Positions 34,707 through 47,628 of a DNA stretch of 64,000 bases are shown in pieces. Under the pieces are notes generated by a model. That model was not told where the DNA came from, did not search any database, and was given only the letters and a program-made list of their open reading frames with translations. A program made the position numbers and the translations under genes. The stretch is from Gerris lacustris. Its lineage: Eukaryota; Arthropoda; Insecta; Hemiptera; Gerridae. Positions within the stretch are counted from its first letter, which is position 1. The number at the start of each line of letters is the position of its first letter. The stretch spans positions 15,711,050 through 15,775,049 of the forward strand of contig OX578286.1 of assembly GCA_951217055.1 (NCBI GenBank), given 5' to 3'.

Positions 34707-35200
34707 TTTTGTGGCCTAATTTCGATAAAAATTAGATAAGGACTTTTAAAGATATAGGTTGTTAATAAAGCAAAGCAGTTGTTTCAATTCCCAGTCGGAG
34801 TTATACAAATTATTATTCAATATTACATGTCCGCAGAATGTTACAATTAATATGGGACCATATATGGGCTACTATCAACAAAACCATACAAAATTTCTTT
34901 AAAATCAGATGAGCAACTTTTAAGATGAGGATGTTAATAAAAAAGAAAAGATGTTCAATTTCTAGTGGGGTCAAACATATTTTTATTCAATATTTAATTA
35001 ACCAACTCGTATTGATGTCTTAATCGGATTTCTGTTCAGCAATTTTATTAATTCGGAGACATAAATAAAAATAATATAAATTAAATAAAAAAAAACGACG
35101 AAAACAACAAAGTTGAGTGAACAATGTGATAGGTAGTATAATTAATAACATCTCACGACTATAGGTAACAACTAAATACATTATTGTTATTGTTTATATG
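34707..35200. repeat. Diverged repA-like direct repeats
   Basis: TGTTAATAAAGCAAAGCAGT (34758) and TGTTAATAAAAAAGAAAAGA (34932) begin two copies of a roughly 175-bp unit that includes CAATTCCCAG/CAATTTCTAG and TTATTCAATATT. ATATGGGACCATATATGGGC with ATTTCTTTAAAATCAGATGA shows decayed repA sequence between them. Confidence 0.55.
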
Positions 35201-35204
35201 ATAT

Positions 35205-35485
35205 GACTAACAAATTGGAGCAGAAGGTTGAAACTTATATGGGATCAACAATGGGCTAATTAAGACCTACCATTCAAATTCCATTACAATCGGAAGGGTA
35301 GTTTTTAAGGTATGTTGTTTTGCAAAAATCGAGCGACAGACAGACACGGAACAAAAAATGTTCCCTGATGTCAGAAACGGATTTCTGTCTTTGCAATTTT
35401 CGAAATGGAGACATAAAAAAAAAACATTCGTTCTTCAGAACTAGACATAGCTTTCGTTACCTTCGATAAGCACGGATGCAAAACT
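35205..35485 (+). mobile_element. repA right-half copy
   Basis: GCAGAAGGTTGAAACTTATA, GGGATCAACAATGGGCTAAT, GTTCCCTGATGTCAGAAACG and the hairpin end TTTCGTTACCTTCGATAAGC with GGATGC. Immediately followed by another, complete copy. Confidence 0.85.
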
Positions 35486-35508
35486 AATCAACCCGCAAAA
35501 TATAAAAA

Positions 35509-36110
35509 TAGACTGCCAATTGGTGTGGCACATAGCTTCCTCGTCCTATCCACGTACTGTATTGGTTTTATGCTTTTTTTACAAGCCATTATTGTCTCAT
35601 TTGTTTAATTGTTTCCCCGTTTTTTAATCAGTCAAAATTGTTTTAATTTTTTACATGAATTAAAGTATGAATTTAGCAAAAGTTTAAGAGCGCAGACGGT
35701 TCAAATTAATCTTGGGATCTCTGCGGGTTACATTCGATAAACTGTAAAAGTTTCATACAAATCAGATAAGTACTTTTGAAGCTATAGGCGTAAATAGATG
35801 TATGTTTGTGCGCATGTGGAAGAGAAACAATTAAGCGCAGAAGGTTGAAACGTATATGGGACCAACAATGGGCTAATTATGACCTATCATCTAAATTTCA
35901 TTAAAATCGGACGTGTAGTTCTTAAGATACGTTGGTTCGCAAAAATCGAACGACAGACCGACAGACAGACACGGAAACAAAAATTTTCCCTGATGTCTGA
36001 AACAGATTTCTGTCTGGTAATTTTTGAAATCAGACACCTAAAATATTTTCGTTCTTGGAAACGATCACATAGCTTCCGTTACCTTCCGTTACCGTGTAAG
36101 CTCGGAAGCA
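35509..36110 (+). mobile_element. repA copy, complete
   Basis: TAGACTGCCAATTGGTGTGG to the hairpin end, which here has a duplicated CCGTTACCTT (36076-36092) before GTGTAAGCTCGGAAGC. Full set of internal landmarks. The short frames in it are not genes; translations of CAGACAGAC are chance. Confidence 0.92.
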
Positions 36111-36114
36111 AAAT

Positions 36115-37590
<1,476 letters not shown>

Positions 37591-37950
37591 GGGGGGGGGG
37601 GGGGGCCGCAAAATTTTGATGTTTTTTGACAAAATGGCATGAAAAATTATTAAACACTTTCCACAAGTGATATATATTATTGCAATATACTCTTCAATAT
37701 CTTTCCTTTGATACCTCACTTAAAATTAAAAAAAAAAAATTCCCCGAGACAAGAATTATCTATAATTTTGGATTCCCAGTTAATCAGATCAAATTGCTAT
37801 TCTTATTTTTTCTATGGCCTAGCGGCCGCACATTTTGCATGAACAGCAGAAATATAGTTTTAGGGTAGCATGGAAAATTAACACTTTCCACAAGGATTAT
37901 ATATTTTTGTAATCTACTCTTCAATACCTTTCCTCAAAGTACCTTTTGTC
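37591..37950. repeat. G-run and a diverged direct duplication
   Basis: A G-run (37591-37605) leads into CCGCAAAATTTTGATG. CAAAATGGCATGAAAAATTA / ACACTTTCCACAAG / ATACTCTTCAATATCTTTCCT at about 37630-37710 recurs as GGTAGCATGGAAAATTAACA / CTTTCCACAAGG / CTACTCTTCAATACCTTTCCT at 37863-37935. The TTTTTGTAATCTACTC phrase recalls the repC interior (TTTTTGTAATCAGCTC), suggesting a distant repC relative. Confidence 0.6.
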
Positions 37951-38890
37951 CGAGAATAAGCCAAAGCCAGATACAAATCCTTCCACGATTCCCTTTCCGA
38001 CCATTCTAATCTACTAGTATACAGAGTCTGTTTTCCTGACAAGAAAAAGCCTGAAGAGGCAGTGGCCGCGAGACCTTTTAGATAACTGAAATATATTTGA
38101 TTTATTTAGTTTATTTTAATTTTAATTTCTTTATATCAATAAAATCTATCTCATTCTGTAAGTGATATCACTGTATACATTCTTACATTATGTCACTTCA
38201 AGTCACTCATTCTTAAATATTTATTGCTAATAACAATTATTATGTATTGTAGTTAGTTGCAGTATTCAAATAAAATTAAAAAATAAATAAATCATAAATA
38301 TATAAATCATATTCTCTCTAATAAGATTTTTTGTCACATAAAATTCATTCATACTATATTTATTGATTTATTTATCCATTTAAATCAATAGCATTAATTT
38401 TCAAATTATAACAAAATTGATTACTATTCATCCTTAACCATTTCCCACAGTGATTATAATTACCGTATAAGACATAATTTTTGAAATATTAAGTTTCTTA
38501 TCTAATTAAGAACGTGGGAATATTGATAAAAAAAGCTAAAAAGGAAAAAAAATTAAAGATAAGACAAAAATATTATTAATGAAAAATCAGAAAGGTATAA
38601 GAAACAAGTCTAGAGTAGTGATAAGGCTTGAGTTATGTTATCAGTAAGGCACCTGTTTTTTTCTAATAACGTACTAACTTTGTACTTATCTACGAAAGAG
38701 TTTTAAGATAATAATGTCACACTTGATGGACTTTCCTTATCAGCATGGGAAAGACTTAGCATTGCATATGCAGCTTAAGTCTTGCCATTATTTTGCTTTT
38801 TTGTATATTTTTTTTTCCTGTTTCTTCTGACAGGTTGATAAACGTTTACTTCTTACTTGATTTTAGATTCTTAATTCCCTGATAAAAAAA
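37951..38890. other. No gene recognised
   Basis: AT-rich DNA with a less AT-rich patch near 37970-38080. No repeat recognised. Confidence 0.3.
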
Positions 38891-38892
38891 AA

Positions 38893-39132
38893 TAAGAGGA
38901 GTAACAACCTAAAGGAGGTGTGTGGAATATTCTTCTTTAGACTGCTACTCCCCTTTTAGAATAAACAAAGGGGAGTAACAATCTAAAGAAGGTGCACGGA
39001 ATGTTCTTCTTTAGACTGTTACTCCTATTATAAAAACAGAAGTATGATATTCCTTTGTCCCAAAGTACATTGGACTAAATCTCCCTTTGTCTTAATAGTT
39101 ATTTTGTCAAAGTAATTTATATTCTAAAAGGG
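38893..39132 (+). mobile_element. repD MITE, copy 4, expanded and truncated
   Basis: Contains an additional hairpin module: GAGTAACAACCTAAAGGAGG, TTCTTCTTTAGACTGCTACT, GGGGAGTAACAATCTAAAGA, TTCTTCTTTAGACTGTTACT. The core AAAACAGAAGTATGATATTCC follows. The right terminus is lost at about 39132, where hAT-end sequence begins. Confidence 0.8.
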
Positions 39133-39465
39133 AGCTTTGCCAAAGGGCCCGGGTCTCCAGGGAGTCCGAACCCCTGGGGGACGGCCCTGATTTTTTTACG
39201 ACCAAAAATCAAGAAGGATATTGTGATCAGATGCATATCTATGGGCCCGAATTTTCGACGGGCACCCGGTGCCAGGGGCCCCTCAAATAAAAAAAAACAA
39301 ACAAGAAACTACTATCTCTCTACCAATTTCGATAGGGCCCCTATAGAACATAACAAAATCTAACTTGGACTTATAATTCCACACCATTGTCCGGGGGCCC
39401 CATTCAGTTCTGAACGCAAATGTTTATTTTGGTGAGGGACCCCCAACGCCCTAGCTACGCCACTG
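39133..39465 (-). mobile_element. hAT-type transposon end
   Basis: Ends with CCCTAGCTACGCCACTG (39449-39465); read from outside, CAGTGGCGTAGCTAGGG is a terminus found on many hAT elements. Subterminal GC-rich words (GGGCCCGGGTCTCCAGGG, GGTGCCAGGGGCCCC) are typical of such ends. No matching left end and no transposase frame, so a 5'-truncated copy replacing the end of repD copy 4. Confidence 0.6.
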
Positions 39466-39812
39466 ATTGTGAGAACTTAAAAATATTCCTAATGTGTCAT
39501 GAGTACGGAAATTTAAATTATTTTGTTGCATTTAGTTACTTAGATTATTGTGATGTTTTCATGTTATTCAATATGGTCAATGTTGGTTTACAGGAGAGAA
39601 ACTGACAGACAAATCATATTAACAAATTGTTATTAATAACTTTTACATTTTCACTTTTAATGCAATATTTGTACATAAAATGTGTTATTTAACTATTTTG
39701 ATTTGTTTACTCTTAATCTCACTATTTTACCAAACAATTTATATTATGTTTTATTTTATATTATGTATTATACAAAGTGTAAAAGAAGGTTTTTTAATGA
39801 ACTTACTAGCTA
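39466..39812. other. No gene recognised
   Basis: AT-rich; a 61-codon frame that starts inside the hAT end (39420-39605) is not supported. Confidence 0.3.
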
Positions 39813-39835
39813 TAAAAAATAGTATATTATGTTAC

Positions 39836-40334
39836 TAGGCTGTGAAGTGAGTTTTTTCTTTACCGCGGCAATTACATTTACTGTCGAGCGAAGCGAGACA
39901 GTAAATATTGCCAAGGTAAAGAAAAAACACTTCACAGTCGCGTAGCATATGCTATTTTTTCCGAGGTAGCAGACAATGAAAAAACATTAAATATTAATCA
40001 CTAATCAATATATAATAATAACAAATATTAGTACATACTTAAGACTTAAAAAAATAAACCTTAAAAAGAGGTTACACTATAAGAAAAGATAAATAAAACG
40101 CATTGACATCTAGCGGATTTTAATCGTACTAGAAGCATTTCTACAAAGACTGCAGCGGTACTAACGGAAGTTTTGACAACTACCAGCCGGACATAAAAAA
40201 TCTTTTAGTTCCTAGGACGTAAAAGATTTTTTCTTTACAGCTAGGGGTAATGAAAAGATTTTTTAAGTCCACGTAATGAAAAAATGGATTTTAGCTATGT
40301 TTTTTAGGCTCTAAAGTTACTATTTCACAGCCTA
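39836..40334. mobile_element. Small TIR element with internal hairpin
   Basis: TAGGCTGTGAA (39836-39846) and TTCACAGCCTA (40324-40334) are perfect inverted repeats, compatible with a TA target. The left half is itself a long hairpin: arms of about 65-70 bp from 39813 to 39961, centred on GAGCGAAGCGAG near 39887, with TTTCTTTACCGCGGCAAT opposite ATTGCCAAGGTAAAGAAA. TTTTTTAGGCTC near 40303 is a third, partial terminal motif. Confidence 0.6.
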
Positions 40335-40645
40335 CCACGGAAAAACTAAATTATTTGTGTTTTTAGCCCATCTTAGTTAAACTTAAAAATTTGTCCCCAC
40401 CAAATATATTTTCCTGTAAGGGCAAACTTGCCCTCAGAACTTAAAACTCATCATTTTGCACTTAGGGAGAGGACCCTGTGATGTTAGTTAATGAGATAGA
40501 TACTATAATGACCGCAACTAATGCGTCAACTATCACCGTGTAAACGGGGCTTAGTGCCGAAAGCTGCTTTAGTTATTTTATAAAATGGATAGTTTTTATT
40601 GTATCCTATAAAATGACCTTTGTCGACTTTAATTTTTAACACATA
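40335..40645. other. No gene recognised
   Basis: Unique-looking DNA between two elements. Confidence 0.3.
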
Positions 40646-40647
40646 AT

Positions 40648-41405
40648 GCTTTCGAGTTTACCGAATGTAACGGAAGCATTGTGTTCACTTTTGAGGAAGC
40701 AAAAATTTCATGTCTCCGATTTTAAAAATTCCAAGGCAGAAATTCGTTTCAGAGATCAGGGAACATTTTTGGTCTCGTGTCTGTCTGTCTGTCGGTCGGT
40801 CTGTGTGTCCACATCCCCTGAAACGTGTGACGATAACTTGAGTAAAAGTAGACCGATTTTGATGAAATTTGGTAGGCATATTCATTTTACAAATACCCAG
40901 GACGAGTTTGTAGGACAACGTAATCTGCCCAAGCGTTCGCGCCCAACGCTCATGAAACGTGAACTTCAAATTTAAAAATGGAATGGTAGGTCGGGAAAAA
41001 ACTTAACGCATTAACTTCATCTATTCAATGGACAAACATTCTTTTTAATACAATTTTTTAATAAAACCAGCAGCGACACCGCTATAAAGTGTTAAAAATC
41101 GCTAAAACTATTAATAGTTTTTATTATGGAGAGAACGCGGGGAGGGAATAGACGAGGGTAATAGGATAGAGAACGCGGGGAGGGAGATAGTCGAGGGAAA
41201 CAGGATAATAGTGGTTTGGTTCCCCCACCTCTTTATTTGACCTACCTCTTCAATAGCACAGCGAGCCTATAGACCTCGAGACCAGGCGACCAGGCTTTAT
41301 TTGGGGGAAATTTAAATTAATTAGACAATAATGGATTTTAAAAGCCTAAAATCATTAAAGTAAACGCGATAAGACGTAAAAAGCTATGTGCCACTCTAAT
41401 TGGCA
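40648..41405 (-). mobile_element. repB copy, complete in minus orientation
   Basis: Starts with GCTTTCGAGTTTACCGAATG and AACGGAAGC (hairpin end). It carries TGTCTGTCTGTCGGTCGGTC, ACGATAACTTGAGTAAAAGT, CAAGCGTTCGCGCCCAACGC and ACCAGCAGCGACACCGC, and ends ATGTGCCACTCTAATTGGC. A 41-bp direct duplication (AGAGAACGCGGGGAGGGA at 41130 and 41171) lies inside. repB shares both ends with repA but has a different middle. Confidence 0.88.
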
Positions 41406-41409
41406 CTGT

Positions 41410-41935
41410 ATTTTTTTGAATGTGCTAAGAATATTTACAAACGGATAGTGGTACACATTTAAATATTTTCCGTTACTTTATCATAGATTTAAAGGAACAC
41501 GGTTTTTCTTATCAAAAAAAAATATCGTAACGGCTGTAGCGACAAGTGTCTTAACCTTATCTTATCATCTACGTATATATTCTTAAACTATTATTTTTTT
41601 AAAGTACTCGGAAATAGTATTTATTGTCTGTTAATACACATTTTTCTTTAACAGTTCCTTTTGAGGTCTTGTGTCGAGATATGGTTAAAGAAATTGTGAA
41701 GTATCTTTACTTTGATATTTGAATTTCTCAGGCTGATAAGAACCAAAAACTCTGAGTTTCCTTACCTTTAAAAAAAGGTTTAACCTTATCAGTAAGTACT
41801 TCAAGTGGGAAGAGTAACAGGTGGAAGTATAAAAACGTTAGATAAAGTAAATATAATATCAGTGTTGACCGTTAAATAACAATTCCAATAAGACTTCATT
41901 TTTAATTGTTCTAATTTTTTTTAAAGCTTTAAGAT
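41410..41935. other. No gene recognised
   Basis: AT-rich DNA flanking the next element. Confidence 0.3.
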
Positions 41936-41936
41936 G

Positions 41937-43439
41937 ATATGGGTCATTTTCAAATAAAATGTACCTTTTCTGTCCCAAGATTTTACAATTTTATTGTAAC
42001 TAAAAAAATTCATATTAATGAAAAATAAAAAAAACCTTTAGGTTTATTGATCAGATGTCTGTCTATTATTGTGTTAATCAGGGTCATTTTATGGCTTATA
42101 AGGTGAAAATTTCTTGCTTCAAAAAATTTTAATGTTAAAAATTGTAATGAGTGTTACGTCCCACAGTAGTTTTGATAACATGTAATGTGATTTTTATTCA
42201 TTTTTTTCATAAGTTTTTTTTCATTATATTTTTTTTTTAACCAATAAAATATCCAAGTTTATATAAATAGGTTAGGAAAAAATAAAACTTTTGTACAAAA
42301 CGAAACAAATATATTTATATGTATGTTCCAAGGGTTTTGTAATGAGTGTTACCGATAATAGTTGGCAGAATTAAAGGGTGAGTATGAAAGAAAGAAGGAG
42401 GGATTAGGGTTTGTTTATGTTAAGTAGACATTTAAGTCAGTAATCAACGACTTTTCAGATTGATAGCACTTTATTCTTCTCTACAATTAATATTTCACTA
42501 AAAAAAAATGGTGAGTATTTTTATTCATTGTAATGAGTGTTACCATCATTTTTTGTAGTTGTAATCAACATTTGTTTATGTTATTAATATGATTTAGTAG
42601 TTATTAATTAATATAATCAGTACACATTAAATCGGTTTAATTAAGAAACATAGTTTCTGAGGAAAGATTTTTTAAAGTTAAAAATGTAATGAGTGTTACT
42701 ATTCCGTTAGTTCTACAATACTGTATATTTTAAAACTTAAAAAAAATGATTGAGTTTAATGTTTTTACAAAAAAATAAATTTGCCGCATGTAAACAAAAA
42801 TTGTAAATAAAAGTTTAATGTTTAAAGTTTGTGTTAAAATTTAATTTTTTCTAGGTCCAATATATAAATGTGTAATGAGTGTTACCATAATGTAATAAGT
42901 GTTACTTGAATAACAACAAATTCTTATTACCCGTGTCCAACTATTTTTTTAATAAAGAAAAATTATCTTTTCTTCTTCTTTATAATAAAAACTTTTATTA
43001 CAATGCACTGAAAACGTATCCTTTACATTTTTGAAGCTTTGAGGAAACATTAAAAGATAATAAATGTAACACTCATTACTTTTTTAAAAAATTACAAATA
43101 TTTTAGGTCTAAAAAATATTTGTGGTGGGATGAAAGAGAATATATACGTCATACATACAATTTAGTAATGTTTCATAAAAACAGAGAAACAAAATCTAAA
43201 GAAATACCGTTTTTATGATAGCAACACTCATTACGACAAAAATGTGATTTTTTATGTATATATAGTCATATGTATGTAAATAAATTTGAAAACTGACTGT
43301 TCTTGAACGAAAATGTCATCCTAAGTCCCTGATGTGTCAGAATAATCAATATTATCATGTCTAAGGCTTATTTTAATTTTCTATAAAGTAGCCAAACTGA
43401 TTTCCCTAAAGGTACATTTTATTTGAAAATGACCCATAT
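41937..43439. mobile_element. 1.5-kb DNA transposon with perfect 32-bp TIRs and a reiterated 14-bp motif
   Basis: 41937-41968 and 43408-43439 are exact inverted complements, starting ATATGGGTCATTTTC. The motif GTAATGAGTGTTAC occurs at 42144, 42339, 42530, 42686 and 42872, with one-base variant GTAATAAGTGTTAC at 42892. It then appears inverted at 43066 (exact) and 43221 (GCAACACTCATTAC). The interior is otherwise AT-rich with no long frame, so it is non-autonomous. The outer ATAT could be part of the target duplication, the element proper then starting GGGTCATTTTC. Superfamily unassigned. Confidence 0.9.
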
Positions 43440-43454
43440 ATATTTAGTCAAAAT

Positions 43455-43745
43455 GCAGTAAAAAATGTTTAGGAAACTATTAAGGCACCACACCCCTGAA
43501 GACGCTTGCAGTAGTGGAGGCGATTTTGAATGCGTGTTTGTCGGCCTTCACGTCGGATTTCACCGGAAAACCAAGCTTTGTATGAAGCCGTGTCCAGACT
43601 CCAGACTGCCAAACCGAACAAAGGTTTACTGCGCATCTCAGACTGGACTTGCACAGAGGTTTCCCCCACGCCGTTCAGTCAGGTTATAAACAAAATAAAG
43701 CTGATTCCTTTGCTTATCTACTGTTCTGAAGGGATAATTTAATTG
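43455..43745. other. GC-richer patch next to the transposon, unassigned
   Basis: 43480-43690 is much less AT-rich than its surroundings, and overlapping frames of 66-74 codons are open on both strands (43465-43689 plus, 43530-43742 plus, 43469-43669 minus). None shows a recognised domain and none clearly dominates. Possible fragment of an exon or of an older element. Confidence 0.25.
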
Positions 43746-44029
43746 TTCATAGTTATTCCTTTAATAAATTCTACATGCATTATACTTAAATGCTAAGCAT
43801 TATACATAATTCCAATGCATATATTAACTCTGGTTCTACTAGGTGTTTTTCGATGAAACCAAGCCTACAACATGCGCAACATGTTGGCGCACATGACTGT
43901 ATAAAATTAATCTATTTAGTTTAGCCAGTTTTGTGCCTTTAAAGTCGAACTGGTGGTGGCGAAAACAGAGAGGAAGAGGCTTAGAGGAAAAAAGTTTAAG
44001 CCGTTTTCGTAACGTATAAAATGAAAAAA

Positions 44030-44448
44030 TAGACTGCCAATTGGTGTGGCACATAACTTCCTCGCATCCTATCATGTACTTTATTGTTATATTAACATTA
44101 TCGTTGTATTAATTTATTGTTATATTGTTTATTATTAATAGGTTTTTGTGATCTTTAACACTTCATAGCTGTGTCGCTGTTGGTTTTACTAAAAAATTGT
44201 ATTTGAAAAAAATGTTTGTCTCATTGAATAGATGAAGTTTGGTTTTTTCCCCGACCTAAAATTCCAATTTTAAATTTGAAGCTCACGTTTACGCGAGCGT
44301 TGCGCGTGAACACTTTAACGGATAACGTTGTCCAACGAACTCGTCCTGGGCATTGGTAAAATGAACATGTCTACCAAATTTCATCAAAATCGGTCGACAT
44401 TTACTCAAGTTATCGTCGCCCGTTTCAGGATTCGCGGACACACAGACC

Positions 44449-44488
<40 letters not shown>

Positions 44489-44618
44489 CGGAACCAAAAA
44501 TGTTCCCTGATGTCTGAAACGGATTTCTGTCTTGGAATTTTTAAAATCGGAGGCATAAAACTTTTTTGTTCTCAAAAGTGAACACAATACTTCCGTTACC
44601 TTCGGTAAGCTCGGAAGT
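44030..44618 (+). mobile_element. repB copy, complete
   Basis: TAGACTGCCAATTGGTGTGG to CTTCCGTTACCTTCGGTAAG with CTCGGAAG. The middle is repB (AACAGCGACACAGCTATG complement, CACGTTTACGCGAGCGTTGC, ACTCAAGTTATCGTCGCCCG). A (GACA)n run at about 44447-44486 is an expansion of the CAGACAGAC block normal in this family. Confidence 0.92.
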
Positions 44619-44703
44619 AATATCCGAAAATTTTCCAATACAGGTCAATCAAACGTAAAGACAAACTGAGAAAACGTTAATTTTATTTCTGTAGATAAAA
44701 ACC

Positions 44704-44962
44704 GGAACTTATTTAGATTGCTACTCCCCTATGGTTCATCATCCCTATGGGATAACTGAAGACTTTGAATATGATTGACTGACTAAATAACTATTAAGAC
44801 AAAGGGATGTTTAGTCCAATGCACTTTGGGACAAAAAAATATCACGCTTCTGTTTTTTTTTAAGTTTTTGGTAGTTTTCATACTACGGAAAGTTTAAATT
44901 TTAATTTAAATCAAATTATAATTATTATTAACTACGGGAAGTAACAATCCAAAAGAAGTGCC
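44704..44962 (-). mobile_element. repD MITE, copy 5, diverged
   Basis: Minus orientation: ACTTATTTAGATTGCTACTC at one end and AACAATCCAAAAGAAGTGCC at the other, with core TTTAGTCCAATGCACTTTGG. One internal hairpin is replaced by AT-rich sequence (44860-44935). Confidence 0.75.
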
Positions 44963-44964
44963 AA

Positions 44965-46458
44965 AAAATCAATCAGACGATTGTTTTAGTTTTTCGATAT
45001 ATATATAACTTTAATATCTATACCTTAGATCATATCTATGTATAAATAATAATATACCTGTATAACTTAGATAGAGGTACAAATATAATTAGTTTTTTAA
45101 AACTTAATAAAACAATTTCCTTTCGGGATTGTCATAAAAAATTATAAATTTTTGAAATTACATTTACTATAAGTAGTGTAAAAGTAAATGTAAAAATTAA
45201 GTGTAATTTTTAAAGTTAAATGCTAAGTAGTAAGTAATAAAGTGCATTTAGAACATTTTGAACCAATTTGAGCATTTAGCTTATCGTTACAATGATCTGT
45301 CATTACAAAAAGCAATCTTTACAAATTAACAACCATCATTATTTAAAATCCTTATAGGTAGCTAGTGAAAAGAAAATTAATGAAGTACTTCTCATTTTTA
45401 AATAGGTACGTCTTTAAAAACGCATCAGTCGCTTGTCATTATAAACATTAATTTCAGTATGTTTGTTTAAAACACTGCTATTTTTACTTAGGCATCTATT
45501 AGTTATAAATTAACAAGTGAAAAGATCTGCGTTTAAAAAAATATACACAAAATAAAAAAATAAATAATACTAATTACAGGTTCTAATTGATTGTCTGAAG
45601 TTAATTATCCTTATATATTTTGAACGAGTCAAATTTGGATCGCTCTTATTTCGTATACTTTGTCAGGTCATTTTTATTATAATTATTTATCATAGAGGAA
45701 GTTCCTATTTATGTTACTAAATTACTACACACTTTAATTATTAGGGTCTAACATATTGATTATATTCCAATTAGTGATTTTCAAAAAAACTAAAAACCAT
45801 TTTGTAAAAATTATTTTTCTTACTAATTATATGAGTGAGAAGGTCGTAAAATGTGTTTATTTCAATTTGAACCAGTCAATTAAGTCAAAGATTTGTTTGT
45901 AACTAATGGTTTTGAGAAGGGTCTTTACGGGTTAAGTTATCCCCTCTTTTTTTCCTCGGTCTAAGGTAAATGTTTACTAAAAATGGTCACCAGATGTCAC
46001 CTTTGTTTTGGCCCGATGTCGGTGCCGTTTTGTCGTTGATGTATGGGGAAACACTTCTACATGGATCGCTTTCCTTGACTCTACTCTTTTAGTTAAGATT
46101 TTTCCTTATTGATCCTAAATTTCATTCTACCATCTAATTTTTTTGTGTGTTTAAAAGGGCACTTTGCTTCCTGTTTAGAAAAAAAAGTTTTGAACTGCTA
46201 TATTTCCAAGATAATTAGATGAATGACAGATTTGTCTTTCGGGTCTTTTAAAAGGAGGGAGTTTGACTTTTGAAACTTTGCAGATCATTGGGACCACATA
46301 AGTTTTACTAGACCCTTAGCAGGTTTCTTGTATGCAGGTGTATCCAAGCAAGAAAATGTGTAACACATATGTGAGGAATTTTTTTTTGTTGCGTTTCTTA
46401 ATTTTTTCATCCACACGTGAGATTTTTAGTGACAAAATACTTCCACTAAAAATTATCT
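44965..46458. other. No gene recognised
   Basis: About 1.5 kb of AT-rich DNA with no shared repeat. 45990-46080 is somewhat GC-richer (GCCCGATGTCGGTGCC) but has no usable frame. Confidence 0.3.
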
Positions 46459-46460
46459 AA

Positions 46461-46580
46461 TACAGTAATACCCCGGCTTAAGTACATTCGGAGTAACGTA
46501 ACATCTGACACTGCTGCTAAAAATGATTAGGATGTCATTCTGTAACATTATAACCTCCCTTTTCACGTGATAATATATTA
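46461..46580 (+). mobile_element. pogo/Tigger-like terminal sequence
   Basis: TACAGTAATACCCCGGCTTA (46461-46480) matches the look of pogo/Tigger termini (TA target, then CAGTAATACC-CGG). The opposite terminus was not found within the window, and no transposase frame is present. Probably an eroded end into which other sequences inserted. Confidence 0.4.
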
Positions 46581-46929
46581 AAATTTGGGTCGATGTAGCG
46601 TATCTGTGGCGTATCATCACCCATAGAAATGGAAAAACGGACAAATATAATGCATATATAATTAAAGTGTTTCCTGTATACAGGGCTTGTAGCAGATTTT
46701 CCTCAAAATAAAGTGACTTTAGTGACTATTTTTTTCAAAATAAGTGACTTTTAAGTGACCTTTTTCCCCAAATAAGTGACTTAATTTTAAGGAAAAAAAT
46801 GTATTTTAGTTACTTTTTGTTGTTTAGAAATTTTAGAACGGTTTTTTGTTCATTTGATTTTGTGTACCGTAACTGTACGAAAAAAAGAAAAAAACAAATC
46901 GGGTACCTAGGAACTTTTCCTCACTTCGG

Positions 46930-47010
46930 AGGCCACCAAAGTGGCCTCTCCTGCTGTGAAGCAGCAGGAGGAAGCAGCATTGGACGTGGTCAGTACTTGG
47001 ATGGGTGACC
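46930..47010 (+). ncRNA. 5S-rRNA-derived sequence with two preceding stem-loops
   Basis: AGTACTTGGATGGGTGACC (46992-47010) is the conserved 5S internal promoter C-box region. GAAGCAGCATTGGACGTGGT before it aligns with the 5S A box/intermediate element (AAGCAGCGTTGGGCGTGGT-like). Upstream are two perfect hairpins: GGCCAC-CAAA-GTGGCC (46931-46946) and CCTGCTG-TGAAG-CAGCAGG (46950-46968). The remaining 5S 5' half and the 3' stem are absent, so it is not a functional 5S gene. It could be a 5S-type SINE head or captured pseudogene. Confidence 0.7.
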
Positions 47011-47582
47011 ATTTTGAACTAACTGATTTTATCATCATTCTTAAAAAAAAACTTTATTTTTAATATATTTTATTTAATTATTTGAAGTTTGGCGGTATTT
47101 TGACAGATGTAAACAAACTTTGACATCACCAAAATTATCGCACTACCAAATATATATATTCCCTTATAACTTTTAAACTAATAAATGGAATTTCATCTTA
47201 TTTTTTTATATTTGTTCCTTAATTTTTTCCGGTTCCAACGATATGCTATATGCCAAAAACCTATTTATACTTTCAGTATTATTAACCGTCGAAGTTTAAA
47301 AATTCAAAAATTGATAACTTCAAAATGGCGGCCAATATCAAAATGAAATTTGGCGGGCTTGTTTGTCATACAGAGAGGTACATTCGTGCCATATTTCAAC
47401 TTGATCAGGACCATTTTCGATTTATTACGATTTTTTAAAATGTTTGCTGACTCAGCAAACTGCATTCAAGATGGCGGAAAAAGTTGATTTCCGGGCGGCA
47501 CCACTACAGGTAAAGACTGATTTTCTGCCAAGTTTCACCATTCTAGGTTAAATACCTTGGGTGCTACGATGATAACATAGAC

Positions 47583-47628
47583 ACGCACATACATACATAC
47601 ATACACACACACACATACATACACACAG
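47583..47628. repeat. CATA/CA microsatellite
   Basis: ACACGCACATACATACATAC followed by (CA)n and CATACATACACACAG. About 45 bp. Confidence 0.95.

Noticed and set aside
40646..40975. 109-codon plus frame
   Set aside because: Lies entirely in the repB repeat; similar translations arise from other copies.
44289..44638. Frames with SVCLSVCLSVCLSVC
   Set aside because: Translations of the (GACA)n expansion inside repB.
46930..47010. Functional 5S rRNA gene
   Set aside because: Only the internal promoter region is recognisable; the 5' half and closing stem are missing.
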